Below are positions 1-6,987 of a DNA stretch of 8,702 nucleotides, in pieces; the first letter of the stretch is position 1; every line of letters begins with the position of its first letter. The stretch is taken from NCBI GenBank assembly GCA_019309685.1, contig JAFDFT010000066.1, positions 1 through 8,702 of the forward strand, in the 5' to 3' direction. Source of the DNA: Deltaproteobacteria bacterium (GTDB lineage Bacteria; Desulfobacterota; Desulfobacteria; Desulfobacterales; JAABPS01). A program made the position numbers and the translations under genes. The notes beneath the pieces are model-generated. The model was not told the origin of the DNA. It made no database searches and saw only the letters and a list, made by a program, of their open reading frames with translations.

Positions 1-2
1 CT

Positions 3-209
3 GTCATTCGTCCGACGGTTATCGAAACCACCGTCCTGGGTGCGGCATATGCGGCAGGGTTGGCAGTTGAGTTCTGGAAAGAGGAAAAAGAACTGAAAGC
101 GAACTGGTCGAAAGATAAGGAGTGGAAGGCGAAAATGCCCGAAGATGAAAGGGCTAAACTTTATAAGGGGTGGAAGAAGGCGGTTGAACGTTCCTTTGGA
201 TGGGTGTGA
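3..209 (+). CDS. glpK: Glycerol kinase, C-terminal fragment (5' end outside window)
   Basis: Glycerol kinase phosphorylates glycerol with ATP to give sn-glycerol 3-phosphate in the cytoplasm. Only the last 68 codons are in the window, open to the left edge in frame 3 and ending in TGA at 207-209. The visible peptide begins VIRPTVIETTVLGAAYAAGL, the conserved near-C-terminal helix of FGGY-family glycerol kinases (the PxxxETTALGAA-type motif), and continues through a Trp/Lys-rich tail ending in KKAVERSFGWV, as in typical bacterial GlpK. It lies upstream of glpABC on the same strand, so its product is the substrate of the next three genes. The stop codon lies inside the left arm of a palindromic repeat starting at 206, so the last residue or two may derive from the element. 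The family call is firm because the motif and the neighbours agree. Confidence 0.9.
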   Translation, partial: VIRPTVIETTVLGAAYAAGLAVEFWKEEKELKANWSKDKEWKAKMPEDERAKLYKGWKKAVERSFGWV

Positions 210-334
210 TGACTTCGTAAAAAGCCCAATTTCATTGTTGCGCTGCATCCCTCGTCATTACGACGTATTATTAGTACGCATCATTCTTCGGGATTTGCGT
301 CGCCTTGAACTTGAACTTTTTACTTTGTCATCAC
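206..334. repeat. 129-bp imperfect palindrome (MITE-like or REP-like) at the glpK 3' end
   Basis: The outer arms are 206-224 (GTGATGAC TTC GTAAAAAG) and 316-334, whose reverse complement is GTGATGAC AAA GTAAAAAG: 16 of 19 positions match. Further in, GCG..GCA..TCCC at 240-251 is mirrored by GGGA..TGC..CGC at 290-303, and the tip is CGTA (264-267) / TACG (275-278) around a 7-nt loop. The whole stretch can therefore fold back on itself around position 270-271. It encodes no convincing protein and has no visible target duplication. The sequence resembles intergenic repeats I associate with Desulfobacterales genomes, but that is from memory, not a search. As RNA, the hairpin could end or process the glpK message. 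Confidence 0.75.
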
Positions 335-473
335 TCACTTTTTCTGAGAACATCAGGTTTTACGCTTTACGCATATTAAAAATTAACCTAAAACTTAAAA
401 CTATCGCGAATTCCAATAATCAATAATTTATTTGAGTACAAAGAAAATTTGATAAGGCCGAAGAAATAGTATT
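335..473. other. AT-rich leader between the repeat and glpA
   Basis: This stretch contains no gene. It is AT-rich and holds short direct repeats (TTTACGC twice around 360-372, AAAACT twice around 390-403). A weak promoter-like pair, TTTACG at 366-371 and TAAAAC at 389-394 with 17 bp between, could serve glpA but matches the sigma-70 consensus poorly. I see no FNR- or CRP-type dyad. The glpA ATG at 474 has no strong Shine-Dalgarno sequence; only a purine-rich stretch (GAAGAAATAG, about 460-469) precedes it. Confidence 0.4.
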
Positions 474-2144
474 ATGCAGCGATATGAAACAGATGTAATT
501 ATCATCGGTGGGGGCGCTACGGGGACCGGGATTGCCAGGGACTGCGCCCTTCGCGGCATTAAGGCCGTACTTGTGGAAAAAGACGATTTGGCTTCAGGTA
601 CTACCGGAAGAAATCACGGACTGCTGCATTCCGGCGCACGTTACGCAGTTAAGGATATTCAATCAGCATCCGAATGTATTGATGAGAATAAAATTCTCAA
701 GAAAATAGCCCGTCACTGTATTGAAGATACAGGCGGTTTGTTTGTGACCCTTCCTGAAGACGATCAGGAATATCATTTTGAACTGATCAGGAGATGTGAA
801 GAAGCGGGCATCAAATGTAAAAAGATAAGTGTTAAAGAGGCTCTTCGCATTGAACCGAATCTCAACCCGGAAATTATCCATGCGTTAACTGTTCCGGACG
901 GCACCATCGATCCTTTCCGACTTGCTGCGTCAAATATCCTGGATGCTGTAGAGCGGGGAGGGACGCTTTTTACCCATACCATAGTGACCGATTTTATCCG
1001 GAATCAGGATACTATAAAAGGGATCTGCTTTCGAAACAGGTTAACAAAAGAAACATTTGAGATTTACGGAAAGGTTGTGGTGAATGCCTCTGGTGTATGG
1101 GGGCAGAAAATTTGTGAGCAAGCGGGCATTGAGCTGAAGATGTTTCCTTCAAAGGGGTCCATGGTCATTATTGATTATCGGATTAACAACGTGGTTGTGA
1201 ATCGATGCCGCAAACCTTCGGATGGAGATATCATTGTTCCGGGCGATACGGTATCGCTTATTGGTACAACTTCAAAGAAAATCTCCTATGAAAAAATCGA
1301 TGAAGCTGTGGTGGATGATGATGAAGTGGAAATCCTTTTAAAGGATGGTGAAAAACTCATCCCTAATGTGTCAAAAACAAGAGTCCTTCGCGCTTATTGC
1401 GGTGTCAGACCTCTTGTCGCCATATCAAATGAAATGGATGGCAGGGATATCTCAAGGGGAATTGTTTTAGTGGACCATGAACAAAGGGACGGAGCCAAAG
1501 GGTTTATTTCTATTGCCGGCGGCAAATTGATGACATATCGTCTTATGGCAGAAATGGCCACAGATCTTATCTGTGAAAAACTGAATATAAATAAATTCTG
1601 CACAACCCATGATATTCCTCTTCCCGGTTCTGAAAAAAAGACATCAGAACATAAGCGGATAAAACATTTCAGCGGTATTCCAAAATCCATCGTTGGTTCT
1701 ACTCAGTTTCGACATGGTGAGCGGGTTCACCGGATATTGAAAAAAGACAAGAAAAGTTACGGGCTCATCTGTGAATGTGAGATGGTTACTGCCGGGGAAG
1801 TCGATTACGCGATCAAGAATCTTTTTGTGAAAGACATTATTGATCTTCGAAGAAGAACACGGGTTGGGATGGGGCCCTGTCAGGGTGCGTTGTGTGCATA
1901 TCGCGCAGCAGGGCAAATTGTACAGCATGAGGTCGCCGACGGAGAAGACGCGTCAAAAATGATGATCGATTTTTTTGAAGAACGCTGGAAAGGGATTAAA
2001 CCCATATTGTGGGGAGATGCGCTTAGGGAAATGGAGTTCACCTATTGGATATATCAGGGACTTTTTGGCCTGGGCAATTTGATCAGCGGTACGAAAGGAA
2101 GCGGGAAGGGTGTGGAGACACTTGAAGAGATAGACCAATTCTAG
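474..2144 (+). CDS. glpA: Anaerobic glycerol-3-phosphate dehydrogenase subunit A (FAD, catalytic)
   Basis: GlpA oxidises sn-glycerol 3-phosphate to dihydroxyacetone phosphate using FAD, in the membrane-associated GlpABC complex used under anaerobic respiration. The 556-residue protein has the N-terminal Rossmann FAD motif IIIGGGATGTGIARD (about residues 9-23). It then shows the G3P-dehydrogenase signature GTTGRNHGLLHSGARY (42-57), a DAO-type oxidoreductase domain to about 365, and GVRPL at 310-314. A C-terminal BFD-like 2Fe-2S domain follows (about 428-480), with Cys433, Cys435, Cys469 and Cys474 in CECEMVTAGEV...RRRTRVGMGPCQGALC, very close to E. coli GlpA. The length fits the family (E. coli about 542). 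The BFD domain separates it from aerobic GlpD, and glpB and glpC follow on the same strand. All key residues appear present. Translation may be weak, as the start at 474 lacks a good ribosome binding site. Confidence 0.96.
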   Translation: MQRYETDVIIIGGGATGTGIARDCALRGIKAVLVEKDDLASGTTGRNHGLLHSGARYAVKDIQSASECIDENKILKKIARHCIEDTGGLFVTLPEDDQEYHFELIRRCEEAGIKCKKISVKEALRIEPNLNPEIIHALTVPDGTIDPFRLAASNILDAVERGGTLFTHTIVTDFIRNQDTIKGICFRNRLTKETFEIYGKVVVNASGVWGQKICEQAGIELKMFPSKGSMVIIDYRINNVVVNRCRKPSDGDIIVPGDTVSLIGTTSKKISYEKIDEAVVDDDEVEILLKDGEKLIPNVSKTRVLRAYCGVRPLVAISNEMDGRDISRGIVLVDHEQRDGAKGFISIAGGKLMTYRLMAEMATDLICEKLNINKFCTTHDIPLPGSEKKTSEHKRIKHFSGIPKSIVGSTQFRHGERVHRILKKDKKSYGLICECEMVTAGEVDYAIKNLFVKDIIDLRRRTRVGMGPCQGALCAYRAAGQIVQHEVADGEDASKMMIDFFEERWKGIKPILWGDALREMEFTYWIYQGLFGLGNLISGTKGSGKGVETLEEIDQF

Positions 2145-2204
2145 TGAGATTTATTATTCTACAACAGAACAGAGATTTAATCGAGGTGCTAAAATAGTTA
2201 AGAA

Positions 2205-2303
2205 ATATCGAATAATGAACGCCGAATATCGAATGCCGAAGGGGATGATACTTCCTGAAAAAAATACTTCATGATTCGGTGTTTGATATTCATTTGCTAT
2301 TCA
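2205..2303. repeat. Inverted repeat element between glpA and glpB
   Basis: The core arms are 2224-2240 (GAATATCGAATGCCGAA) and 2275-2291, whose reverse complement is GAATATCAAACACCGAA: 14 of 17 positions match, around a 34-nt loop. The arms extend outward less perfectly (GAATAATGAAC at 2210-2220 against ATTTGCTATTC at 2292-2302). The left side also contains a tandem near-repeat, AATATCGAAT at 2204-2213 and again at 2225-2234. Such GAATATCGAA-rich palindromes are, to my recollection, common between genes in Deltaproteobacteria. It encodes nothing. Placed inside a likely operon, it could attenuate transcription or protect the glpA message. Confidence 0.65.
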
Positions 2304-2514
2304 AAAAAGATCCCGCCTGAATGTTAAAGTTCTCTTTTGAAAATTCAAAAGGTGCTTAATGCTTTGATAGAATCATTTGGCAACAAGGATCCGAGTGAAA
2401 TAAATTAATTTCAAAGTTGTACGTCGCACAAGTAATTCCGAAGATTTATCCGCCTCAGGCGGGTTGACACAGAGATTGTGGAAAAGGGCTATTTATGGAT
2501 TGGAACAAAATAAA
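2304..2514. other. Dyad-rich leader upstream of glpB
   Basis: No gene is visible here. The stretch holds four short palindromes in a row: CTTTTGAA/TTCAAAAG at 2334-2351; TGAAAT/ATTTCA at 2396-2413; TTGTACGTCGCACAA at 2417-2431 (six of seven pairs match); and CCGCC-TCA-GGCGG at 2450-2462. None is followed by a T run, so they do not look like intrinsic terminators. They may be operator sites or debris of small repeats. The reading frame of glpB stays open upstream to a TTG at 2464, but that extension overlaps the GC-rich dyad and carries no family sequence. Confidence 0.45.
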
Positions 2515-3828
2515 ATGAATTACGACTGTATTATAATCGGCGGCGGCATTGCGGGACTAACGTGCGGGATTAAATGCGCCAGTGAGGGGCTTCGATGCGC
2601 GATTATATCATCTGGCATGAGCGCGCTTCATTTTTCATCGGGTTCTATTGATCTTTTGGGATCTCATTCCGGCCAAGATGTTATAAAAGAACCCTACACT
2701 GAACTGAACAGGTTTATAGAAGAAAATTCCGAGCACCCCTATAAAAAGTGTGGTGCCGATACTATCAAAGATGCATTTTCTTTTTTTCAAAATGAAGTCA
2801 GCGCCCAGGGTCTTGATCTTTTCTCCAATGAAGAAAAGAATCACTTCCATGTGACGCCTGTCGGCACCCTTAAAACCACATTTCTTTCACAGCAAAGCGT
2901 ATTTAATAAAAAAATAAGGGACGCTTTTTTCCGAAAACCAAAGATCGCGGTTATTAATATCGACGGATTCAGAGATTTCTACCCTGCTGTGGGTAGAATA
3001 AACCTTAAAAAAAACAGATTGTTTAAGGACTGCGAAATTATCACCGGATCTATTTCTTTGCCAGATATAAAGTTGAACCCGAAAAATCCCCATGAATTTA
3101 GATCCATTGATATCTGCCGAATTTTTGATTCTTATTTGGACCTTAATAAGATTTCCTCATTAATTTCATCTGTTGCCGGAGACGCTGATATTGTGGGAAT
3201 CCCCGCGTTTTTAGGCTTAAACAATTACACTGTTATTATTAAGTCACTTCGAGAAAAGACGGGATATATTATCTATGAAATTCCAACCTTACCTCCCTCT
3301 ATTCTCGGCATTCGGCTTGATAACATTCTGAAAAGCAGATACGCGGAGCTGGGCGGTGTATTTATCGCGGGAGACAGGGTGATAGGCGGAAAGATTTCAA
3401 ACGGCATCCTTGAATATATCCATACGGAAAATCATCCTGAGACACGTTTATATGCCGGCAGCTATGTTTTATCCACAGGGAGTTTTTTTTCAGGAGGAAT
3501 GACAAGTAATGTTGAAAAAATTCAAGAGCCGGTTTTTGACTTAGCTATTGATTATGATAAGGGCAGGGAGAACTGGCGGGGGCAGGCCTTTTTTCATCCT
3601 CAGAGCCATCCGTTTCTTTCGTTTGGGGTTAAAACAAATGATTATCTAAATCCGTATGGCCCGTCAGGTGAGCTCATTGAAAATCTTTTCTGCACAGGCG
3701 CGGTTTTGTCACATTACGATCCGGTGAAAGAAGGAACCGGCAGCGGGGTAGCTATCAGTACCGGATTCTTAGCAGGCACGCAGATTGTTCAAAGAAAAAC
3801 CGGTCAAAACAAGAGGGATCATGATTAA
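2515..3828 (+). CDS. glpB: Anaerobic glycerol-3-phosphate dehydrogenase subunit B
   Basis: GlpB is the second flavoprotein subunit of the anaerobic G3P dehydrogenase, joining the GlpA catalytic subunit to the iron-sulfur subunit GlpC. The 437-residue product opens with the dinucleotide-binding motif CIIIGGGIAGLTCG (5-18) and the GlpB signature SALHFSSGSIDLLG (36-49). It ends with an FAD-binding block, LFCTGAVLSHYDPVKEGTGS (391-410), typical of GlpB. E. coli GlpB has about 419 residues. I chose ATG 2515 because family members begin two to four residues before the Rossmann strand. A longer frame from TTG 2464 adds 17 residues with no family match. Neither start has a strong Shine-Dalgarno sequence. 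The 3' end overlaps glpC by 8 bp, which suggests translational coupling. The gap from glpA is filled by repeats. Confidence 0.94.
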   Translation: MNYDCIIIGGGIAGLTCGIKCASEGLRCAIISSGMSALHFSSGSIDLLGSHSGQDVIKEPYTELNRFIEENSEHPYKKCGADTIKDAFSFFQNEVSAQGLDLFSNEEKNHFHVTPVGTLKTTFLSQQSVFNKKIRDAFFRKPKIAVINIDGFRDFYPAVGRINLKKNRLFKDCEIITGSISLPDIKLNPKNPHEFRSIDICRIFDSYLDLNKISSLISSVAGDADIVGIPAFLGLNNYTVIIKSLREKTGYIIYEIPTLPPSILGIRLDNILKSRYAELGGVFIAGDRVIGGKISNGILEYIHTENHPETRLYAGSYVLSTGSFFSGGMTSNVEKIQEPVFDLAIDYDKGRENWRGQAFFHPQSHPFLSFGVKTNDYLNPYGPSGELIENLFCTGAVLSHYDPVKEGTGSGVAISTGFLAGTQIVQRKTGQNKRDHD

Positions 3829-5029
3829 TCTGGAAAACATCAGTTTTGACCATTGTATTAAGTGTACTATCTGTACCGGATATTGTCCTGTGGCCAAAGT
3901 GACCCATTTGTATCCCGGCCCCAAACAATCAGGCCCCGACCTGGAGCGCCTTCGTATAAAAAATCAAAGACTGGTCGATGCTTCGCTGAAATACTGCAAC
4001 AACTGTAAACGCTGTGAGATTGCGTGTCCCTCTGATGTGAAAATTGCCGATATTATCGGAAGCGCGAAATGGAAATACTCAAAGAAAAAGCTCAGCCTTA
4101 GAGATTTCTTGTTATCCCGAACAGATTTGATGGGAAGAGTATCGACATTTTTTAGCCCTATCGTCAATTTTTTTACTCGATTGTCTGTTGTAAAATTCTT
4201 TCTGGATGTTTTTTTGAACATACCATCTAAAAGAAAGTTTCCGAAATACGCATATAAAACGTTTCGTCAATGGTTTAGTAAAAATAGGGATTCACAGGAG
4301 AACTTTGAAAGAAAAATCGTTTATTTTCATGGATGCTATGTCAATTACAACGATCATGACCTGGGGAAAGCGGCTGTAGCGGTTTTAAACGCGTTAAAAA
4401 TTGGTGTGGTAATCGCGCGAGAAAAATGCTGCGGTGTGCCGTTGATTGCAAACAGTTATTTTAAAAAGGCCTGCAAGAATGCAAACCACAATATTAAAAC
4501 ACTTGGAAAGGCTGTTGAATCCTCAGATATGAAAATTATTTCCTCTTCATCGTCCTGTACATTCGCGTTGAAATATGAATATGCCAATTTACTGGAACTG
4601 GATAATTCGCCTATTGCTGACCGGACTGAGTATATTACCGAAATTATTTACCAGGAGTTTGAAAAAGGGAATATCCCGAAAATGAAGCCGGTGAATATTA
4701 AAGCGGCATATCACGCACCCTGTCATCTTGAGCGCATGGGCAGTGTGATATACACTATAGGGATTCTTAAGAAGATACCCGGGCTGGAACTAAAACTGCT
4801 TCATTCCGAATGCTGCGGCATGTCCGGTACCTATGGTTTTAAAAAGGAGTGTTATCAGATATCACAGGATATCGGGTCGGATATTTTTAAAAAGATTGAT
4901 AAGATCAAACCGGATTTGGTCATAACAGATTGCGAGACCTGTAAATGGCAGATTGAAGAAAACACCGTATATGAGACGATCCATCCGGTAACGCTTTTAA
5001 GCCGGGCGCTCGAAGCAAATAATTCTTAA
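3821..5029 (+). CDS. glpC: Anaerobic glycerol-3-phosphate dehydrogenase subunit C (iron-sulfur, membrane-associated)
   Basis: GlpC takes electrons from GlpAB and delivers them to the quinone pool. The 402-residue protein has two N-terminal 4Fe-4S motifs, CIKCTICTGYCP (Cys12, 15, 18, 22) and CNNCKRCEIACP (Cys59, 62, 65, 69). Two CCG domains of the HdrD/GlpC type follow: HGCYVN...EKCCGVP (Cys172, Cys203-204) with Cys246, and APCHLERMG...SECCGMSG (Cys301, Cys331-332) with CETC at 371-374. A hydrophobic, aromatic-rich stretch at about 105-134 could be the membrane-associating amphipathic segment known for this family. E. coli GlpC has about 396 residues. The start at ATG 3821 is preceded by AAGAGGGA at 3811-3818 (short spacing) and lies inside the end of glpB. 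An in-frame TTG at 3785 is further inside glpB and unlikely. It appears complete and functional. Confidence 0.95.
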   Translation: MINLENISFDHCIKCTICTGYCPVAKVTHLYPGPKQSGPDLERLRIKNQRLVDASLKYCNNCKRCEIACPSDVKIADIIGSAKWKYSKKKLSLRDFLLSRTDLMGRVSTFFSPIVNFFTRLSVVKFFLDVFLNIPSKRKFPKYAYKTFRQWFSKNRDSQENFERKIVYFHGCYVNYNDHDLGKAAVAVLNALKIGVVIAREKCCGVPLIANSYFKKACKNANHNIKTLGKAVESSDMKIISSSSSCTFALKYEYANLLELDNSPIADRTEYITEIIYQEFEKGNIPKMKPVNIKAAYHAPCHLERMGSVIYTIGILKKIPGLELKLLHSECCGMSGTYGFKKECYQISQDIGSDIFKKIDKIKPDLVITDCETCKWQIEENTVYETIHPVTLLSRALEANNS

Positions 5030-5072
5030 CAATTTGGTGAAATAGCCAGGTACTATGGGTTTTGGTTTTTAC

Positions 5073-6713
5073 CTACCACGGATCAACATAACAATGATTC
5101 GCATCCCCTGGTTGCCGGGGGGGCGCGGATTTTAGTCCCCGCATAATCCATTTGCGGGTGTCGGCTGGATCGATAACAGCGTCAATTTCAAGATAAGAGG
5201 CCATATTGATGGCTTTTCCTATCTCATACGCGTGTGCGACCATTTTTTCGTAGAGTGTTTCTCTTTCCTGCGGGTCTTCAACAGCCGCCAGTTCTTTTTT
5301 GAAACCAGCCTTGACTGCTCCTTCGAGACCCATTCCGCCGAATTCTCCTGTGGGCCATGCAGCTGTAAAAACCGATTCATGGAAACTGCCTCTGGCCATA
5401 GCCATGACACCAAGGCCGTAGCCCCTGCGCAAAACAATGGTAAAGTAAGGCACGGTAACATGCGAGCCGACCACAAACATCCGGCAGACGTGGCGCACCT
5501 GCGCGCGCTTTTCGACTTCCGGTCCTACCATGAATCCAGGGGTATCGCACAGCGACAGAATAGGAAGGCCATGCGCGTTGCATAGCTGCATCATACGCGC
5601 GGCTTTGTCCGCGTCTTCTGCTTCAATCGCACCGGCCATGTGAGCAGTGTTGTTGGCGATCACACCAAAAGGCCGGCCTTCAATACGCAGCAGCCCGGTC
5701 ACCATGCCGGGGCCGAACTTGGGCCGCATCTCCAGAAATGAATCCGTATCGGCTATGGTTTTAATGACAGTACGCACATTATAGGTACGCTTGCGGCTTT
5801 CCGGTATCAGGTCACGCAGGCGAAGCTGGTCATCAGCTTCCCATGAAGACGTGGCTCCCTGAAAATAGGAAAGATATTTTTTGGCTGTAGCGACTGCTTC
5901 AACATCATCGCTCACTTCAATATCAACAACCCCGTTTTGTGTTTGCACATCCATGGGTCCGATTTCTTCCGGTTCGAACACGCCCAGGCCTCCGCCTTCG
6001 ATCATCACCGGGCCGCCCATACCTATGTTGGAATCCTTTGTTGCGATGATCACATCACAGCAACCCAGAAGAGCGGCATTCCCCGCAAAACAAAATCCTG
6101 AAACCACTCCAACCACCGGTACATGGCCGCTGAGTGCGGCAAACAAACCAAACGTGCTAATATCCAGACCCGCAACTGAGACGCCTCCAGTATCAACATC
6201 GCCCGGCCGGCCTCCGCCCCCTTCTCCGAAGAAAACAAGCGGCAGGCGCTGCTCGTATGCGATCTTTAACATACGATCCTTTTTTTTATGATTGAAAGCT
6301 CCCTGGGTGCCGGCCAACACAGTATAGTCATAAGCCATCACCATGCACCGGGCCTTATCTTCCGGGAAAAGCTCACCATTGACTTGCGCGATCCCCGTGA
6401 TCAATCCATCGCCTGGGGTTTTACGGATGAGATCCTCCATGGATCTTCGCTGTCGTTGTGCGGCAACCGCCAGTGCACCGTATTCGATGAAAGAATCTTT
6501 GTCGCAAAGATCTTCCACGTTGGTACGGGCAGTCCGCCGATTTTTCTCTTTTCTTTTGGCCACAGCATCTGGACGGTTGACATCAAGGCCGAAAGAATGT
6601 CGATGGATGACCTCGGCCAGTTCCGGACGTATGGAGTTCTGGTCGGTTTTTTGATTTTTCAGCTCAGAACTCTTTTTCGCTGTCTTTTTTTCTTTATCTT
6701 TGGACGTTTTCAT
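5073..6713 (-). CDS. Acyl-CoA carboxylase carboxyltransferase subunit (PccB/MccB-like, substrate unknown)
   Basis: Biotin-dependent carboxyltransferases move CO2 from carboxybiotin to an acyl-CoA, or in decarboxylases the reverse. The 546-residue protein has both crotonase-fold halves, N-CT (about 60-285) and C-CT (about 310-530). Visible blocks are SGFCFAGNAALLGCCDVIIA (205-224), NIGMGGPVMIEGGGLG (229-244), the acyl-CoA-carboxylase-like LCDTPGFMVGPEVEK (388-402) and WPTGEFGGMGLEGAVKAG (453-470). There is no AccD zinc finger. Where PccB-type enzymes usually carry SGGARI, it has EGGGGRPGD (164-172), as I recall from carboxyltransferase halves of fused single-chain acyl-CoA carboxylases. About 25 Lys-rich residues precede the domain. 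A stop codon sits directly before ATG 6713, fixing the upstream limit, and GGGAG about 10 bp upstream is a reasonable ribosome binding site. No biotin carboxylase or biotin carrier gene is in the window, so the substrate stays open. It converges with glpC. Confidence 0.85.
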   Translation of the reverse strand: MKTSKDKEKKTAKKSSELKNQKTDQNSIRPELAEVIHRHSFGLDVNRPDAVAKRKEKNRRTARTNVEDLCDKDSFIEYGALAVAAQRQRRSMEDLIRKTPGDGLITGIAQVNGELFPEDKARCMVMAYDYTVLAGTQGAFNHKKKDRMLKIAYEQRLPLVFFGEGGGGRPGDVDTGGVSVAGLDISTFGLFAALSGHVPVVGVVSGFCFAGNAALLGCCDVIIATKDSNIGMGGPVMIEGGGLGVFEPEEIGPMDVQTQNGVVDIEVSDDVEAVATAKKYLSYFQGATSSWEADDQLRLRDLIPESRKRTYNVRTVIKTIADTDSFLEMRPKFGPGMVTGLLRIEGRPFGVIANNTAHMAGAIEAEDADKAARMMQLCNAHGLPILSLCDTPGFMVGPEVEKRAQVRHVCRMFVVGSHVTVPYFTIVLRRGYGLGVMAMARGSFHESVFTAAWPTGEFGGMGLEGAVKAGFKKELAAVEDPQERETLYEKMVAHAYEIGKAINMASYLEIDAVIDPADTRKWIMRGLKSAPPRQPGDANHCYVDPW

Positions 6714-6749
6714 TTACGTAACACTCCCATGTTGAATTCGGTAACGAGC

Positions 6750-6773
6750 GCATTTCCTTTCTACGGGAAAAGC
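6750..6773 (-). promoter_or_regulatory. Possible 5'-UTR hairpin before the carboxyltransferase gene
   Basis: GCATTTCC (6750-6757) and GGAAAAGC (6766-6773) can pair at seven of eight positions around an 8-nt loop, and the arms extend further with mismatches. In the minus-strand transcript this would lie about 37-60 nt before the start codon at 6713. There is no adjacent U run, so it is not a terminator. It could be a structured leader or chance. Confidence 0.25.
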
Positions 6774-6823
6774 GAGCGAATGCTATAGTATATTTTTTAA
6801 ATGCCGTTTACATTTTCGGCACA

Positions 6824-6852
6824 TGCATACAATAATTAAGAACGTATATCAA
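6824..6852 (-). promoter_or_regulatory. Candidate promoter for the carboxyltransferase gene
   Basis: On the minus strand, TTGATA (6852-6847, five of six to the -35 consensus) is followed after 17 bp by TATGCA (6829-6824, a poor -10 match). It lies in the 274-bp gap between the dehydrogenase gene and the carboxyltransferase, leaving a leader of about 105 nt. The gap itself (6714-6987) holds no gene and no clear terminator. The -10 is weak, so this is only a candidate. Confidence 0.25.
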
Positions 6853-6987
6853 GACATCCGTAAGGATATTTAAGAAATCGACTTTATTAGTATATTCCCT
6901 TTTTCGAGAGGTTATAAAATAATTGTTTTTAGTTGGCCCGTATTGACCCAGTACATTGCTTGGTACGCGTAAATTATTTATTTTCTC

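Noticed and set aside
145..426. Plus-strand reading frame of 93 codons across the glpK end and the intergenic repeat
   Set aside because: It begins inside glpK in another frame and runs through the palindromic element; its sequence is the translation of the repeat, with no protein motif.
2464..2514. Longer glpB start at TTG 2464
   Set aside because: The extra 17 residues overlap a GC-rich dyad and have no family counterpart; GlpB proteins begin close to the Rossmann strand, so ATG 2515 is preferred.
5030..5075. Terminator between convergent glpC and the carboxyltransferase gene
   Set aside because: AGGTA/TACCT at 5048-5074 has an 18-nt loop and short stem, and ATAG/CTAT at 5042-5056 is weak; the T-rich GGTTTTGGTTTTT lacks a solid stem before it.
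6288..6788. Plus-strand reading frame of 166 codons antisense to the carboxyltransferase gene
   Set aside because: It is fully explained as the shadow of a strongly conserved coding gene on the other strand and shows no recognisable domain; the antisense frames at 5232-5585 and 5881-6291 are rejected for the same reason.
6802..6821. Hairpin TGCCG/CGGCA as a terminator of the dehydrogenase operon
   Set aside because: The stem is only 5 bp, lies about 170 bp beyond the gene, and is followed by a mixed A/T stretch rather than a U run.
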